Below, one piece after another: positions 53,901 through 64,000 of a stretch of 64,000 bases of DNA. The translations under genes were made by a program, and so were the position numbers. This stretch comes from Larix kaempferi (lineage: Eukaryota; Streptophyta; Pinopsida; Pinales; Pinaceae). The stretch lies in assembly GCA_027924585.1 (NCBI GenBank), contig BSBM01001138.1:14744501-14808500 (forward strand), in the 5' to 3' direction. Numbering within the stretch: the first letter of the stretch is position 1; every line of letters begins with the position of its first letter. The notes below the pieces were generated by a model. It was not told the DNA's origin. It saw only the letters and a list, made by a program, of their open reading frames with translations, and did no database searches.

Positions 53901-54514
53901 ACAATCAAGAAGACTTGCATACAAACTCTATTTGCACTTCAACAATCATGGAGACTTGCATACAAATCACTCATATGTACTTCAGCAATCATGAAGACTT
54001 GCATACATAACATTCCCTCTACACTCAGCAGGAAAGACAGTCTTACTGTGCAACTCATTACCTAGCTTCCCCTCATTGAACCTCTTATGGTCTCAGATCA
54101 AACACCAGAAGGAAAAATTTGTGAGCCTATGCTCAATTCGATGGCTTATAAAACATTGCCTAGGTATTTTGGGTCAGTTTCACATTTAATGAGCCACCTG
54201 CTCAATTCCACCATCCTTGGGGAACATGACCACATTTTAGGGAAGTTGCCCCCTGCAACAGCTAGTAAGTGAGTGCAGATGCTGCCACTTATCCATTGCC
54301 TTCTACACCAGTTTCATTCCTCCTAGTGGGTTAGTGAACACTCTTCAACAGTCTCTTTGGGTGAGTGTTTCCTATTGTAGTTTATTACATAATAATATTA
54401 TTCATTTACAGTTATCCTTGACCATCCTTGGTCATTAATATAAAACTTTACAATAAAAGTTAAAGTATTGTTTTTCCACAAACATAAAATGTTTCAAGTA
54501 CTAAGTAGGTTACA

Positions 54515-55804
54515 GATATTATGTGCACCCCTGCAATGAGTTCATAGAATTAAATTTTATTTGTGTTAACGTTGTTAATGAATGGTTGAAATATCCTCAT
54601 AGTACTATTAATATTGGAAGGGTTTTGATTACGTGGAGTTGAAAAACATTTTAGTTGATGTGATGGTTAGTAATCCTAAACCTATTATTGGAAATTTGAT
54701 CTGCAACAAAGTCCCAATCAAACAATTGAGATCATATGTATCGTAAAGGTTGAATGCAGAGATATAGCTCACAATACATAGTGAAGCGGATTAATGGAGG
54801 GGAGTGAGAAGTTCCATAGGAATTGTGTGAGAGACAATTCTAAGTTGACTATTAATTAATACAAAGGGGAGAAGGCACTCGTAAAACCATTCTGAAAAGA
54901 ATCAAATCTCATTGAAATTGAAAGAGATCAAGCATTCAATGGTAATAATTGGAAAAATAAATTGTAATTCATGTGAAGGAATAAAATGGATTTTTCTCCT
55001 ATAATGATATATAATGAATATTGACAAAGACCAATGGTCTATCCATGAGAAAATTCAAATTTTCATTCTTCTCAAATGAAACTTTCTGTCAAAAATCAAT
55101 TTCTACACCCAAATCATAGACTATTAACCCACATCCCGAATATATAATCTATAATGAATCACAAAATAAAATAAAAGGAGAGTTCTTATTTTTTCAAGCC
55201 CACGGTTTCTCTGTAAAAGGAGATTGAAACTATAAATGGTGTAAAGGATTCTACTTACAGAATTTATGGGCATTATTGAATCACCACTTAAAACCACAAA
55301 GATTCCCAAATCGATTTTCCTTGGTGTGGAATGCTACAAATATTTATATCTTCGAATCAATGTCTAAAATGCTTCGTATTGAGGCACGAGCCTTGCTATT
55401 TCAAGATGTGCTCGAAAATCTATGTCAATTGGTAACTTGTCAAACATGTACCATTTAACCTTGTAAAGAGCTACATCATGACCTTTCAACTTTAAATGTT
55501 TCACCAGAAAATGCCAAATACAGTTGTCATTGCTCGATATATCAATTTCGGCTTCATCAAAGCTGGAAATTCTAGATATGATTCGCCAAAGAATTTATCT
55601 TTCATGTGACTACATTGCCACCAAATCCTACATATTAGGCTTTAAATAAATTATAATCATTCCAAATTCAACGAAATCTAATATGAAATAAACTTTTGAA
55701 AGATCGCAAACTTTTAAGACCTATTTCCAGTATAAATGTACCTTCAAACAATCTTTTGAAGTGTCAAAGTATTCAATATCACATTGACACCTGTGAGATT
55801 CATT
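54515..55804. other. Spacer between gypsy and second copia
   Basis: AT-rich with no domain recognised. The segment 55135-55317 is a diverged direct copy of 62299-62478, on the other side of the copia insertion. Shared phrases are aatctataatgaat, gagttcttatttt, ttataaatggtg and ttctactt. Short frames at 55.1-55.45 kb are not convincing. Confidence 0.5.
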
Positions 55805-55945
55805 TTATGAGCTTCTATTTTCTATGAAATCAAGCACCATGGTCTCTAGATCATGTTCCAAGTCATCACTGGCGTCATCATGCAAAGGATCATAGTTTGA
55901 ATCCTTTACTGGTAGAGGTTGAATATTTAACATCCGAAAAGCCTC
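55805..55945 (-). CDS. Possible C-terminal exon of an unidentified gene, cut by a copia
   Basis: On the minus strand an open stretch ends at TAA (55805-55807) and reads, from the copia junction, EAFRMLNIQPLPVKDSNY, then an acidic segment with HDDASDDLEHDLETMVLDF. The composition is more protein-like than the surroundings. The copia target duplication (taaat) lies at its upstream edge, so the rest would lie beyond 62156. There the matching frame continues only briefly and may be frameshifted. I do not recognise the family, and it may be a pseudogene fragment. Confidence 0.3.
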   Translation of the reverse strand, partial: EAFRMLNIQPLPVKDSNYDPLHDDASDDLEHDLETMVLDFIENRSS

Positions 55946-55950
55946 TAAAT

Positions 55951-56596
55951 TGTTAAATTTTTAGAATTTACTTCAATTTGATCTAGTATCTTAACTGAGA
56001 GAACAACATGTACAACAAATCTACAGCATATCAATCATGGACACAATAATGCAAGCACACAAGAGACACAGAGTTTACTTGGGGAAAACCATAAAGGTGA
56101 AAAACCCCAATAACTTCCTCAGAGATAGATAGATAAATGATACAACCAGAATACAAGAGATAGTCTTCTCCTAGCAGCATAGCCTCCTCCTCCACAAGTG
56201 CGCCACTCTCCCAAGTGTGAGTGAGAGAATAGAATGTGTAAAATGAGAGAGAAACACTCTCTATTTATACACTAACTTGACTTGACCTTTACTCAACTAG
56301 GTCGGCCTTAACTTAACCACTTAACATAATGTTGACTGGGCTGACCCCCACTAGGGTGGTCTAATAACCCTTTGAACCACATGGCCGACCCCCAATAGGG
56401 TGGTCTAATAACCCTTTGACCCACATGACTTATACAGGGCCGACCCTAAGAAGGTGGTCTAATAACCCATCAAGTATAAGTTACAACACTTACAATATAA
56501 ATGATGACACTTCCGTATAGAGGAATAATAACATCTCTATAGGAATACAATATACATATATGTGAAATACATTCCGAAGTTACATATACATCAACA
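55951..56596 (-). repeat. Copia copy 2, 3' LTR (left)
   Basis: It runs from tgttaaatttttag to acatcaaca, with the TATA box (tatttata on plus) at 56272-56279. It is homologous to 61506-62151 with a few per cent difference by eye, and to the LTRs of copy 1. Confidence 0.92.
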
Positions 56597-56864
56597 CTCC
56601 CTCTTAACTAGGAAGGTATTTCTCGACATAGGTCTTCTAGCACAAGTCTTCTTCTCTGGATCATCGTCACTGGATAATCGTCATCGAGTCATCATCATCG
56701 TCACTGCTACTGCTATCTCAATCAATCTCTGAATCTACTCATCATAGGAAGTTCTACAGAGCCAGTCCTTTTTCATACTGGATGTAGGCCCACCACCTGC
56801 AGGTCTTCATCATCTGTGCGAATGGTTTGATAGAGGTGGCCTCTCAGGACTAATTTTATGTGCG

Positions 56865-57300
56865 GATGCAATACCAGAAAGAGTGTCCCACGAACATTTA
56901 TGTGCTTAAGCACGACCAGCAAGATCTCCCGGGACTGATTACATGCATCTCCTCCACAATACCTTTAAAGAGCATCCCAGGAACATTTATGTGCCGTAGC
57001 ACGACCGGCAAGATCTCTAAAGAGCATCCCATGACTTATTACGAGCACACAGCTCAACCTCTCGGATCTCCAGGACTGATTACATGTGGATAGACAAAAC
57101 CTTTAAAGAGCATCCCAGGAACATTTATGTGCCGCAGCACGATTAGCAAGATATCTAAAGAGCATCCCAGGATTAATTACGAGAACACAGCTCAACCTCT
57201 CGGATCTCTAGGACTGATTACATGTCTCCGTAGTAATACCTCATCCCAGGACTGATTACGAGCACACAGCTCAACCTATCAGATATCTGAGGACTGATTA
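56865..57300 (-). repeat. Copia copy 2 counterpart of the ~140-bp repeats
   Basis: Diverged repeats with phrases aagagcatcccagga, gagcacacagctcaacct and ggactgattac. They hold GAGC-ACACA-GCTC hairpins and correspond in position and sequence to 49375-49925 of copy 1. Confidence 0.75.
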
Positions 57301-57376
57301 CATACTACATAGCAATACCGGAAAGAGTATCCCAGGATATTTGCACAACCTGCCGCATATCATCTCTGACCTCCAA

Positions 57377-57812
57377 GTATCAACCTGATACTCATGATCC
57401 AACGGATCATCATCGCACAAAGCATCATCCTGATGCTCATGATCACACTGATCATCATCACTGTACCATCCTGATACATATCATCTGGAGCAACACCCTG
57501 AAGCTCGTCATCATGATCATCCTGATCATACAATGCATCCATCTGATGCATACCAAGTATCTACCTGATACATATCATCATACATGATCCACCTGATCAT
57601 ACAGTGTGTCCACCTGACACAAATACAAATACATGATACATATCAACATACATGATCTACCTGATCATACAATGTATCCACCTGATACATATACTGATAC
57701 ATGGTCCAAGCATCCAACATGATGCATATACAAAATACCTACAAATGATCCAACTGATCATATCCAACATCCAACATTATGCATACATACATAAATGATC
57801 CAACTGATCATA
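57377..57812 (-). repeat. Covarying micro-hairpin array, copia copy 2
   Basis: About 14 inverted repeats with 5-7 bp stems and 5-nt loops (plus-strand reading). Examples are GTATC-AACCT-GATAC (57377-57391), ATGATC-CAACG-GATCAT (57394-57410), AGCATC-ATCCT-GATGCT (57421-57437), ATGCATC-CATCT-GATGCAT (57533-57551), TGTGTC-CACCT-GACACA (57605-57621) and ATGTATC-CACCT-GATACAT (57672-57690). The GTGTC/GACAC stem shows a paired change even in the otherwise constant inner bases. The order of stems differs from copy 1, but the architecture is the same. Confidence 0.85.
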
Positions 57813-58185
57813 ACAAGCATCGTCCTCTTCAGATCATCTCATCGTCCATGAAGCACAGCCCAGATGCACATCGTCCAGCACTTACACCACCGACATGGGA
57901 GAACACATCTACCACCATTCGGGAAAGGCTCCAACCCTTAATTTTTCACCATGGGAGAACACATCTACCACTATGTGAAAAATGGCTTCAGCCCTTACAT
58001 CTACACCATGGGAGAACACATCTACCACCATGTGAGAATGGCTCAGCAATTACATCACGACCATGGGAGAACACATCAACCATGTCAGAAAATCTCATGT
58101 GCATCTACATCTTCCGGACTCATCACTTCCCTTTGGAAGGAACCTCAATCTGAAGTGCACCAAGCCTCTCTCTGAAGTCCTCAAA

Positions 58186-59130
58186 CTACACTCTGGCCAA
58201 CGGCTTGGTCAATACATCTGCAACCTGCTCATCCATCGCAACATACTCTGCTTCGGTTGTACTCAGTGCTACGTAAGACTGCTTCCTTCTAAACCAAGAT
58301 ATCACACCTGATCCCATACTGAAGCAACACCCATAAGTGCTCTTCCTATCTGCAGCACTGCCTGCCAATCAACATAACCCTGCAGGTTAAAATTTTGATT
58401 CACATCATACTTGAGCCCATAATCAACCATACCCTTCAGGTACCTCAAAATATGATTTACAACAACCAAGTGAACACTCCTCGAATCTGTCGGGACTGGC
58501 TCAATGTGTTCACCACAAAGAAAATATCTGGTCTCGTGTTCGTCAGGTACATCAAGGACCCAATCATCTAACGATACACAGTGACATCAACCGGATCAGA
58601 TGAAGCATCACACAGAAGCTTCAGGTTCAATGCCATAGGTGTGTCCATGTCCTTGCAGTCCATCATCCCGAACCTCTTCAGGATCTCTATTGCATACTTC
58701 CCTTGTCTAAGGAAGATTCCATCTGCACTCTGCCACACCTCCATATCTAGAAAGTGGTGCATCATACCCAAGTTCTGCACATATATGACTCCCTGTCATG
58801 TGTCTCAGAACCAAGTAGCTTAACCACATACACTTCTTCTTCAACTACACCATTCAAGAAAGTGTATCTTCCTCTTCATCACTGTAGCCAGAGAAAGTAC
58901 TGATTTAATGGAGGTGTATCTGGTTACAGGAGCAAAAGTCTCTATGCTACCACCTGCAGCATGCTTGATCTTGTAGATCCTCTTGGAAGTCACTATAGAC
59001 TCCCCTTCAGGTATTGGGACTGCATCCCAAACATATTCATGATCGACTGGTACTCCTCAATCATGGCATTCTTCCCAGATCTTGGGAACTTCAATGTCTT
59101 CAATATTTTCAATAGATAACTTTGTTGCTG
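58186..59130 (-). pseudogene. Copia copy 2 RT-RNase H remnant
   Basis: From right to left on the minus strand it shows an RT start (VWDAVPIPEG-like, 59030), the GSIETFAPV junction (about 58950), and then GMMHHFLDMEVWQSADGIF with GKYAIEILKRFGMMDCKDMD at 58780-58568. The RNase H piece has SWFRRKQSYVALSTTEAEYV and is followed at once by DEQVADVLTKPLARV at 58186-58260. The catalytic RT box is deleted and the RNase H tail has lost roughly 90 residues in frame. It cannot encode an active enzyme. Confidence 0.85.
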
Positions 59131-60859
59131 AACAAATGTTGTAGTCCTTCTTTTATAGGCGATGGTATACGATCTTTCCTACACAACAAGTTAAATTGTA
59201 TGATTAGAAAACATCTCATAGTTTTCAGAGAAAATTCTTACACATAAAGAAATATGTCATACAGTCATGCAATTATCTTAGCCAATGCTTCAATACAACA
59301 TTTATCCATATTCCATAACTTTCTAGATGCCTTCCAATCTCTACCAGAACATTGTTAAGAGTGTGCACAACTCCTAACATGTCAGCAAAGAGGTTTCATT
59401 CTAGATAAGTAGAAATTGAATGTTCTACAGTGCCATAGGCCACTTACCCATGTATATTAGTAGTATACTGTTCATCAATGCAACTATTCTAATATGCATA
59501 ATAGACAACCTAATTCTAGGAACATCAGTATATACATTATTGAACAGTATTATTTAAACAATAAAATATGCAAGTAATGACAATTCAAATACTTATCTTT
59601 GTTTGTTTGTTGGGTTGACTCCCTCTCAGTCTTTGCTTCTTTTCTGCAACTCCATTCTTATGTGGATTGTGAGAAGTGGTCAACTCCCTCTAAATATCTG
59701 CATCCTTGCAGAAAATACTGAAGTGTGCTCCTTTGCTTTCTTGCAGGAACAACTGGAGTGTGCTCCCTCTTGATCTTTGCTTCCTGGATTACATGTACTT
59801 GAACTTACATCCATCCTTAATCACTATGCATGCTTATTAGTATCATCATTGTGTTATCCTTGAGGTCTCATACATAATCACACATTTATTAGTATAATCT
59901 TAATACTATCAAAACACAATAATCTTAAACATGTATATTCATGATCATTCACAGATAATAAACATTAGTATTCAAGGTTTCAGGGAAGTCTTCTTTTACT
60001 CATACAAATTCTTATTTGATCATAGGACTCTTCTGGTTAGTTAAATCATCAATGCATAAACTCGTGATTACTCAAACCTATACCTTCATGATTCTTCTGG
60101 TTAGTCATATCATTAATTATGGTAAGAAACATAATATGCATACATCCATGACTATTCAAACCTATGACTTCATGAATAATCATTATCAACAACACAACAA
60201 TATAAGATCCTAACACAAGATAGGATTCTAGCTTTATATAGGAAAAACATACTTGGATTAGCATGCTAGCTAGATATGTCTAACATACCCGCATAATGTC
60301 TTCTGGTTCTCTTCAGTGACTTGTGCTAGTAACCTGCATGTCTCATAGGTTAACCATTGTAGGACCAAGTTATACATACCTCGAAAGTAGATCTTCTATG
60401 TGATCCATGACAATAGATGAATCTTTGTCCTCATGTCACCATGAGCATATGTTCTTGAAGTAGAACATGATTTGACTTTCTTGGTGTACCTTTTGTGTTA
60501 GCAAACAACATAAACCTCATACAACATCACAATGCATCAGTACAATCATAAGTGTCAAAACCTTAATCAATGAATATCTTCTATTAAGGTAATACGACAA
60601 GTCTAGTAATTAATCAAGATTGTACTGTAATGATATGAAGACAAGCATATCATAAACTTAACCATGAATAGAATTCAAAACATACCTGTAAGCCATACCT
60701 GTCAAGATTGCTTGTAATCTTCTTATGGAAGGCCTTAGCCTCATTTCCCTCTGAAACAGGAACTTCTTCACTTATGCAGGTGACCAATCCATTCTCTTCT
60801 AGGATTAACCCAATCCACTTGATTTGCGGGAACTGGATCTGGAGTTGGATTAGGGTTTG

Positions 60860-61200
60860 TCAGAGAGAGGGTTATGCCAAGTGTCGCAACATGACCTATT
60901 TATGGGATAATATAGGGGAGCGAACTTGTACGGCATGCCACGTGTCACTAGTTCAACTTCGGCCTCTGAAAACGTTTGCTGCGATATCCCGACCTGTTAT
61001 CTTTCCATCTTAATAGGTCTGACCTCAATTGTATTCTCTGAGAGAGAGTTATGCCAAGTGTCGCAACGTGACTTGTTTATGGGATAATACAGGAGAGCGA
61101 ACTGGTACAGTGTTCCTCATGTCACTGGTTCAACTTCGACATCTGAAAATGTTTCTTGAGATAGTACAGTCTGTGTACTATCTGTCACTTTTTATGAAAT
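60860..61200 (-). repeat. Duplicated leader segment in copia copy 2
   Basis: Two copies of about 155 bp (about 60865-61022 and 61025-61180) share gttatgccaagtgtcgcaac and gtgtcactNgttcaacttcg. Copy 1 has one copy of this leader (about 44800-44960). Plus-strand frames here are antisense shadows. Confidence 0.75.
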
Positions 61201-61505
61201 TTCATTTGGAGCTTCCTATCCCAAGTTATGACCTTTTTCCCAAGGTCACCTGATTTTGACTCAGATCTGGAAGAGGCAGAAACCCTATATTGTACAGATC
61301 ATAAATCACATATTAAAATGAATTAGAGGTTTCCCTTTGGACACATGGTACATGGGCATCTGATATTCGACCTGTAAAAGTTTCAGATCCGAAAACTTCA
61401 CGAAACTGGATTTATAGCGAAAGTTCTACGATGACTGGTTTTTTCTATATCAAGCCCTGTCATACATGCCATATCATGCCTTCTTTCAGGCTAGCTCTGA
61501 TACCA

Positions 61506-62151
61506 TGTTAAATTTTCAGAATTTACTTCAATTTGATCTAGGATCTTAACTAAGAGAACAACATGTATAGCAAATCTATAGCATATCAATCATGGACACA
61601 ATAATTCAAGCACACAAGAGACACAGAGTTTACTTGGGGAAAACCATAAGGGTGAAAAACCCCAATAACTTCCTCAGAGATAGATAGAGCAATGATACAA
61701 CCAGAATACAAGAGATAGTCTTCTCCTAGCAGCATAGCGTCCTCCTCCACAAGTGCGCCACTCTCCCAAGTTTGAGTGAGAGAATAGAATGTGTAAAATT
61801 AGAGAGACACACTCTCTATTTATACACTAACTTGACTTGACCTTTATTCAACTAGGTTGGCCTCAACTTAACCACTTAACATAATGTTGACTGGGCCGAC
61901 CCCCACTAGAGTGGTCTAATAACCCTTTGACCCACATGGCCAACCCCCAATAGGGTGGTCTAATAACCCTTTGACCCACATGACTTATATAGGGCCGACC
62001 CCAACAAGGTGGTCTAATAACCCATCAAGTATAAGTTACAACACTTACAATATAAATGACGGCACTTCCGTATAGAGGAATAATAACATCTCTATAGGAA
62101 TACAATATACATATATGTGAAATGCATTCCGAAGTTACATATACATCAACA
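61506..62151 (-). repeat. Copia copy 2, 5' LTR (right)
   Basis: It is 646 bp, equal in length to the left LTR, with TATA at 61817-61824. On the minus strand its end leads into the primer-binding site. Three ttattagaccaccc-type repeats are present, as in copy 1. Confidence 0.92.
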
Positions 62152-62156
62152 TAAAT

Positions 62157-64000
62157 GTAATAGTCTACAAGTCCTATTACATTGCCTTCTGGTATAGTGA
62201 GGCATTATCAGGTGAAAATCCAGATTCAAAGTTATGAATGATGAAGAAGGAGATGTTTTTTTTTATAAGGAAGTCCACTAACTAACATCCTAGATAAACA
62301 ATCTATAATGAATTACAAAAGAAAATAAAAGTTGAGTTCTTATTTTGTCAAGTCCATTGTTTCTTTGTAAAAGGAAAACCAAATTATAAATGGTGCAAGG
62401 GCTTCTACTTGACAAAATTAATGGGTGTTACAAAATCACCTCTTCAAACCACGAAGTGTCCCAATTCCAAATTATTCATACTATAACAGAGCTTAAACAT
62501 GGTTTATCCCCTGGACATATTGTTGTTGTTGTTATGTTGGACATAGTGGCACAAGGTGCCTGGACTATGGTTTGCACATTATTATTATTTTTATTATGTT
62601 GAACTTATAAAATAATTAATAAAATAAAAACAAATGGACGACCGATTCCATGAAAGAGAGTATGAGGAACCATGATGTTACGAGCAAGGGGTTGTGGAAA
62701 AGTGTTTACCTATGTGTGTTGAGCCTATGTTGATGTTGTACACCCTTATTATGTAATTGATGGACCCTCTTGGTTGTGCACCCTGATGTGTTATGTCACT
62801 CCTTTGTTTTATTTACCCTGAGATTAATTTTTTATTTGAGGATTGGATTCCCTCTCTTACCTATTGCACCCTCCTGATTTGGATTAGTGTGTCTCTTGGT
62901 GTAGTCACTTGATGTGTAAATCCAGTTTACTATTATGGGAATGTAACTCTCATGCTTGTGTCCCTCTCTCTAAATTCGAATTGTTCATGAAGGAATTTGA
63001 TTTGCTTGTGTTGGCTAGTTAGTCACACTTGTGTGTTGGTTCATTCTTTTTGCTTGTGGTTTGATTTTTTTTCTCTTGGTATGATATTCTTGCTTGTCAT
63101 TGTGTCCTTGTGGATCCTATTCCCAAGCTGATTTACTCTGGAGCCACTAGTGCATGTCCTGTAATTGCCTCTGGAGATCCTGGATTGGCAGCAGGGGTGA
63201 GGTCCAGTGCCATTGGATTTGAGATTGGAAAGAGTTGTGTATTTCCTCTGGAGATCCTAGTTTGGAAGCAAGGGTGAGGTCCACTGCCTTGGATTTGAGG
63301 TTTTCCTTGAGCCACTGTAATCTACCTAGATTGGAAGTGTTACTTTCCATTGGGTTGTGGTTGGACCATTGTCCTGGAGCCACTAGAATTGCTCTGGAGT
63401 GGAAGTAGAGGCCACACTTTCCATTGGGTTATGGTTGGAATAATTTATTTTGAGAATTTGTAGTTTAGTGCGCTATTGCTTGTGGCATCATGGTTCCAAC
63501 TCAGGGGTGACCATTGCAAAGTGAGTTTTTGATTGCATTGTGTCTACGCTTGGGTGGAATGTGGCACGGTCGATTCTGGTTGCGTATTTGGAAAAGATAA
63601 GTGATTTATCTCATGTTTATTTAATTTATTTGGCTCTTATTTGATTTATTTATGGATGCACATGAAATATTTGATGAAATGTATTAGCTATTTGTGGAAG
63701 CAATTTCTCATGGAATTCAATCTATTTATGCAAGTAAATTTTGTGAAGGAATTGGAAACTAGTTTTTGGGATTTTGTGAACAAATTGTTTGAGGAAATGA
63801 TTCTTTGGAACCTTTTCTACATAACTGATATTTATTCCCATTTTCATTATAGAATTTTTACTTTTGTGGTACATTATCATCATAATGGTTTAAGACACTT
63901 CTCTTTGATGCTTCTACCTTTTATTCGAAAACTAGTTCTTTGATTGGATTGTTTTGCATAGTTTGGAGTCTTGGCACATTAAGTGTTTATAAAAATTACT
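62157..64000. other. Right-end intergenic stretch
   Basis: No gene recognised. 62299-62478 is a diverged copy of 55135-55317. At 63120-63440 short phrases (ctctggagatcctNg, gcaNgggtgaggtccaNtgcc, ctttccattgggtt, ctggagccact) recur two or three times each, a degenerate repeat with 60-90 bp spacing. Short frames at 62.4, 63.2 and 63.7 kb lack domains. Confidence 0.5.

Larger units (their letters stand above)
32245..54514 (-). mobile_element. Large Ty3/gypsy retrotransposon with nested insertions
   Basis: The element is on the minus strand. It is flanked by a perfect 5-bp target duplication, gatat (32240-32244 and 54515-54519). It has 3.8-kb LTRs, a PBS, a PPT, and gag, protease, RT, RNase H and integrase in gypsy order. 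The integrase tail resembles chromovirus-type C-termini. It has been split by a solo LTR (36719-39069) and by a copia (43771-50910), and altered by a 337-bp tandem duplication. Without the insertions it would be about 14-15 kb, most of it LTR. LTRs agree closely in the stretches I compared, so it is younger than the copia at 19-25 kb. Confidence 0.95.
43602..54514 (-). repeat. Gypsy 5' LTR (right), split by a copia element
   Basis: LTR sequence occupies 43602-43770 (also 43265-43434 in the duplicated copy) and resumes at 50911. It runs to gtaggttaca at 54514. Together the parts are about 3.77 kb, matching the left LTR. The break coincides with the copia target duplication tctta. Confidence 0.92.
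55951..62151 (-). mobile_element. Non-autonomous Ty1/copia element, copy 2
   Basis: Same family as 43771-50910, on the minus strand. It has 646-bp LTRs, PBS at 61505-61488 (TGGTATCAGAGCTAGCC), PPT at 56597-56610 and a perfect target duplication taaat (55946-55950 and 62152-62156). It has no gag or integrase frame. The RT-RNase H part is shorter than in copy 1, but both share the same deletion before TFAPV. Confidence 0.93.

Noticed and set aside
60708-61253. Plus-strand frames of 101 and 74 codons that resemble each other
   Set aside because: They are antisense to the copia leader, and the resemblance comes from a tandem duplication of that leader.

Overview
The window looks like nuclear DNA of a seed plant with a large, repeat-rich genome. 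It is AT-rich, has one intron-containing plant gene, and is otherwise filled with nested LTR retrotransposons, LINE and SINE traces and a satellite-like array. The GH1 gene has some conifer flavour and the LTRs are very long, so a gymnosperm is my guess, but this is inference.

Layout. 1-4.99 kb: AT-rich intergenic DNA with short tandem duplications and a minisatellite-like block. 4.99-8.65 kb (minus strand): one apparently complete 13-exon family 1 glycosyl hydrolase (beta-glucosidase) gene with signal peptide, both catalytic glutamates and a TATA box upstream. Its exon 5 is present twice in tandem with intact splice sites. 8.9-10.4 kb: AT-rich spacer. 10.4-25.3 kb: a degenerate tandem array of about 180-bp monomers arranged in about 1.09-kb higher-order units, cut by a decayed Ty3/gypsy fragment, a poly(A)-tailed retroposon (itself carrying a 1.6-kb solo LTR) and a decayed Ty1/copia element (itself carrying a tRNA-derived SINE). 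26.3-27.2 kb: LINE ORF2 tail. 30.1-31.35 kb (minus): broken YTH-domain (m6A reader) gene copy.

32.2-54.5 kb is one Ty3/gypsy element on the minus strand with 3.8-kb LTRs and a perfect 5-bp target duplication. Its integrase is split by a 2.35-kb solo LTR. Its right LTR is split by a 7.1-kb copia element, and a later 337-bp tandem duplication covers the junction of gypsy leader, gypsy LTR and copia LTR. A second copia of the same family lies on the minus strand at 55.95-62.15 kb and interrupts a possible exon of an unidentified gene.

The two copia elements look like a non-autonomous family. They have good LTRs, PBS, PPT and target duplications, but gag and integrase are reduced to scraps and both share an in-frame deletion in reverse transcriptase. 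Between the RNase H stop and the PPT they carry a long non-coding stretch. It begins with an array of about 15-20 tiny hairpins (5-7 bp stems, mostly 5-nt loops) whose two arms change together from unit to unit. This covarying micro-hairpin array is the most unusual signal in the window; the duplicated exon 5 of the beta-glucosidase is the second.
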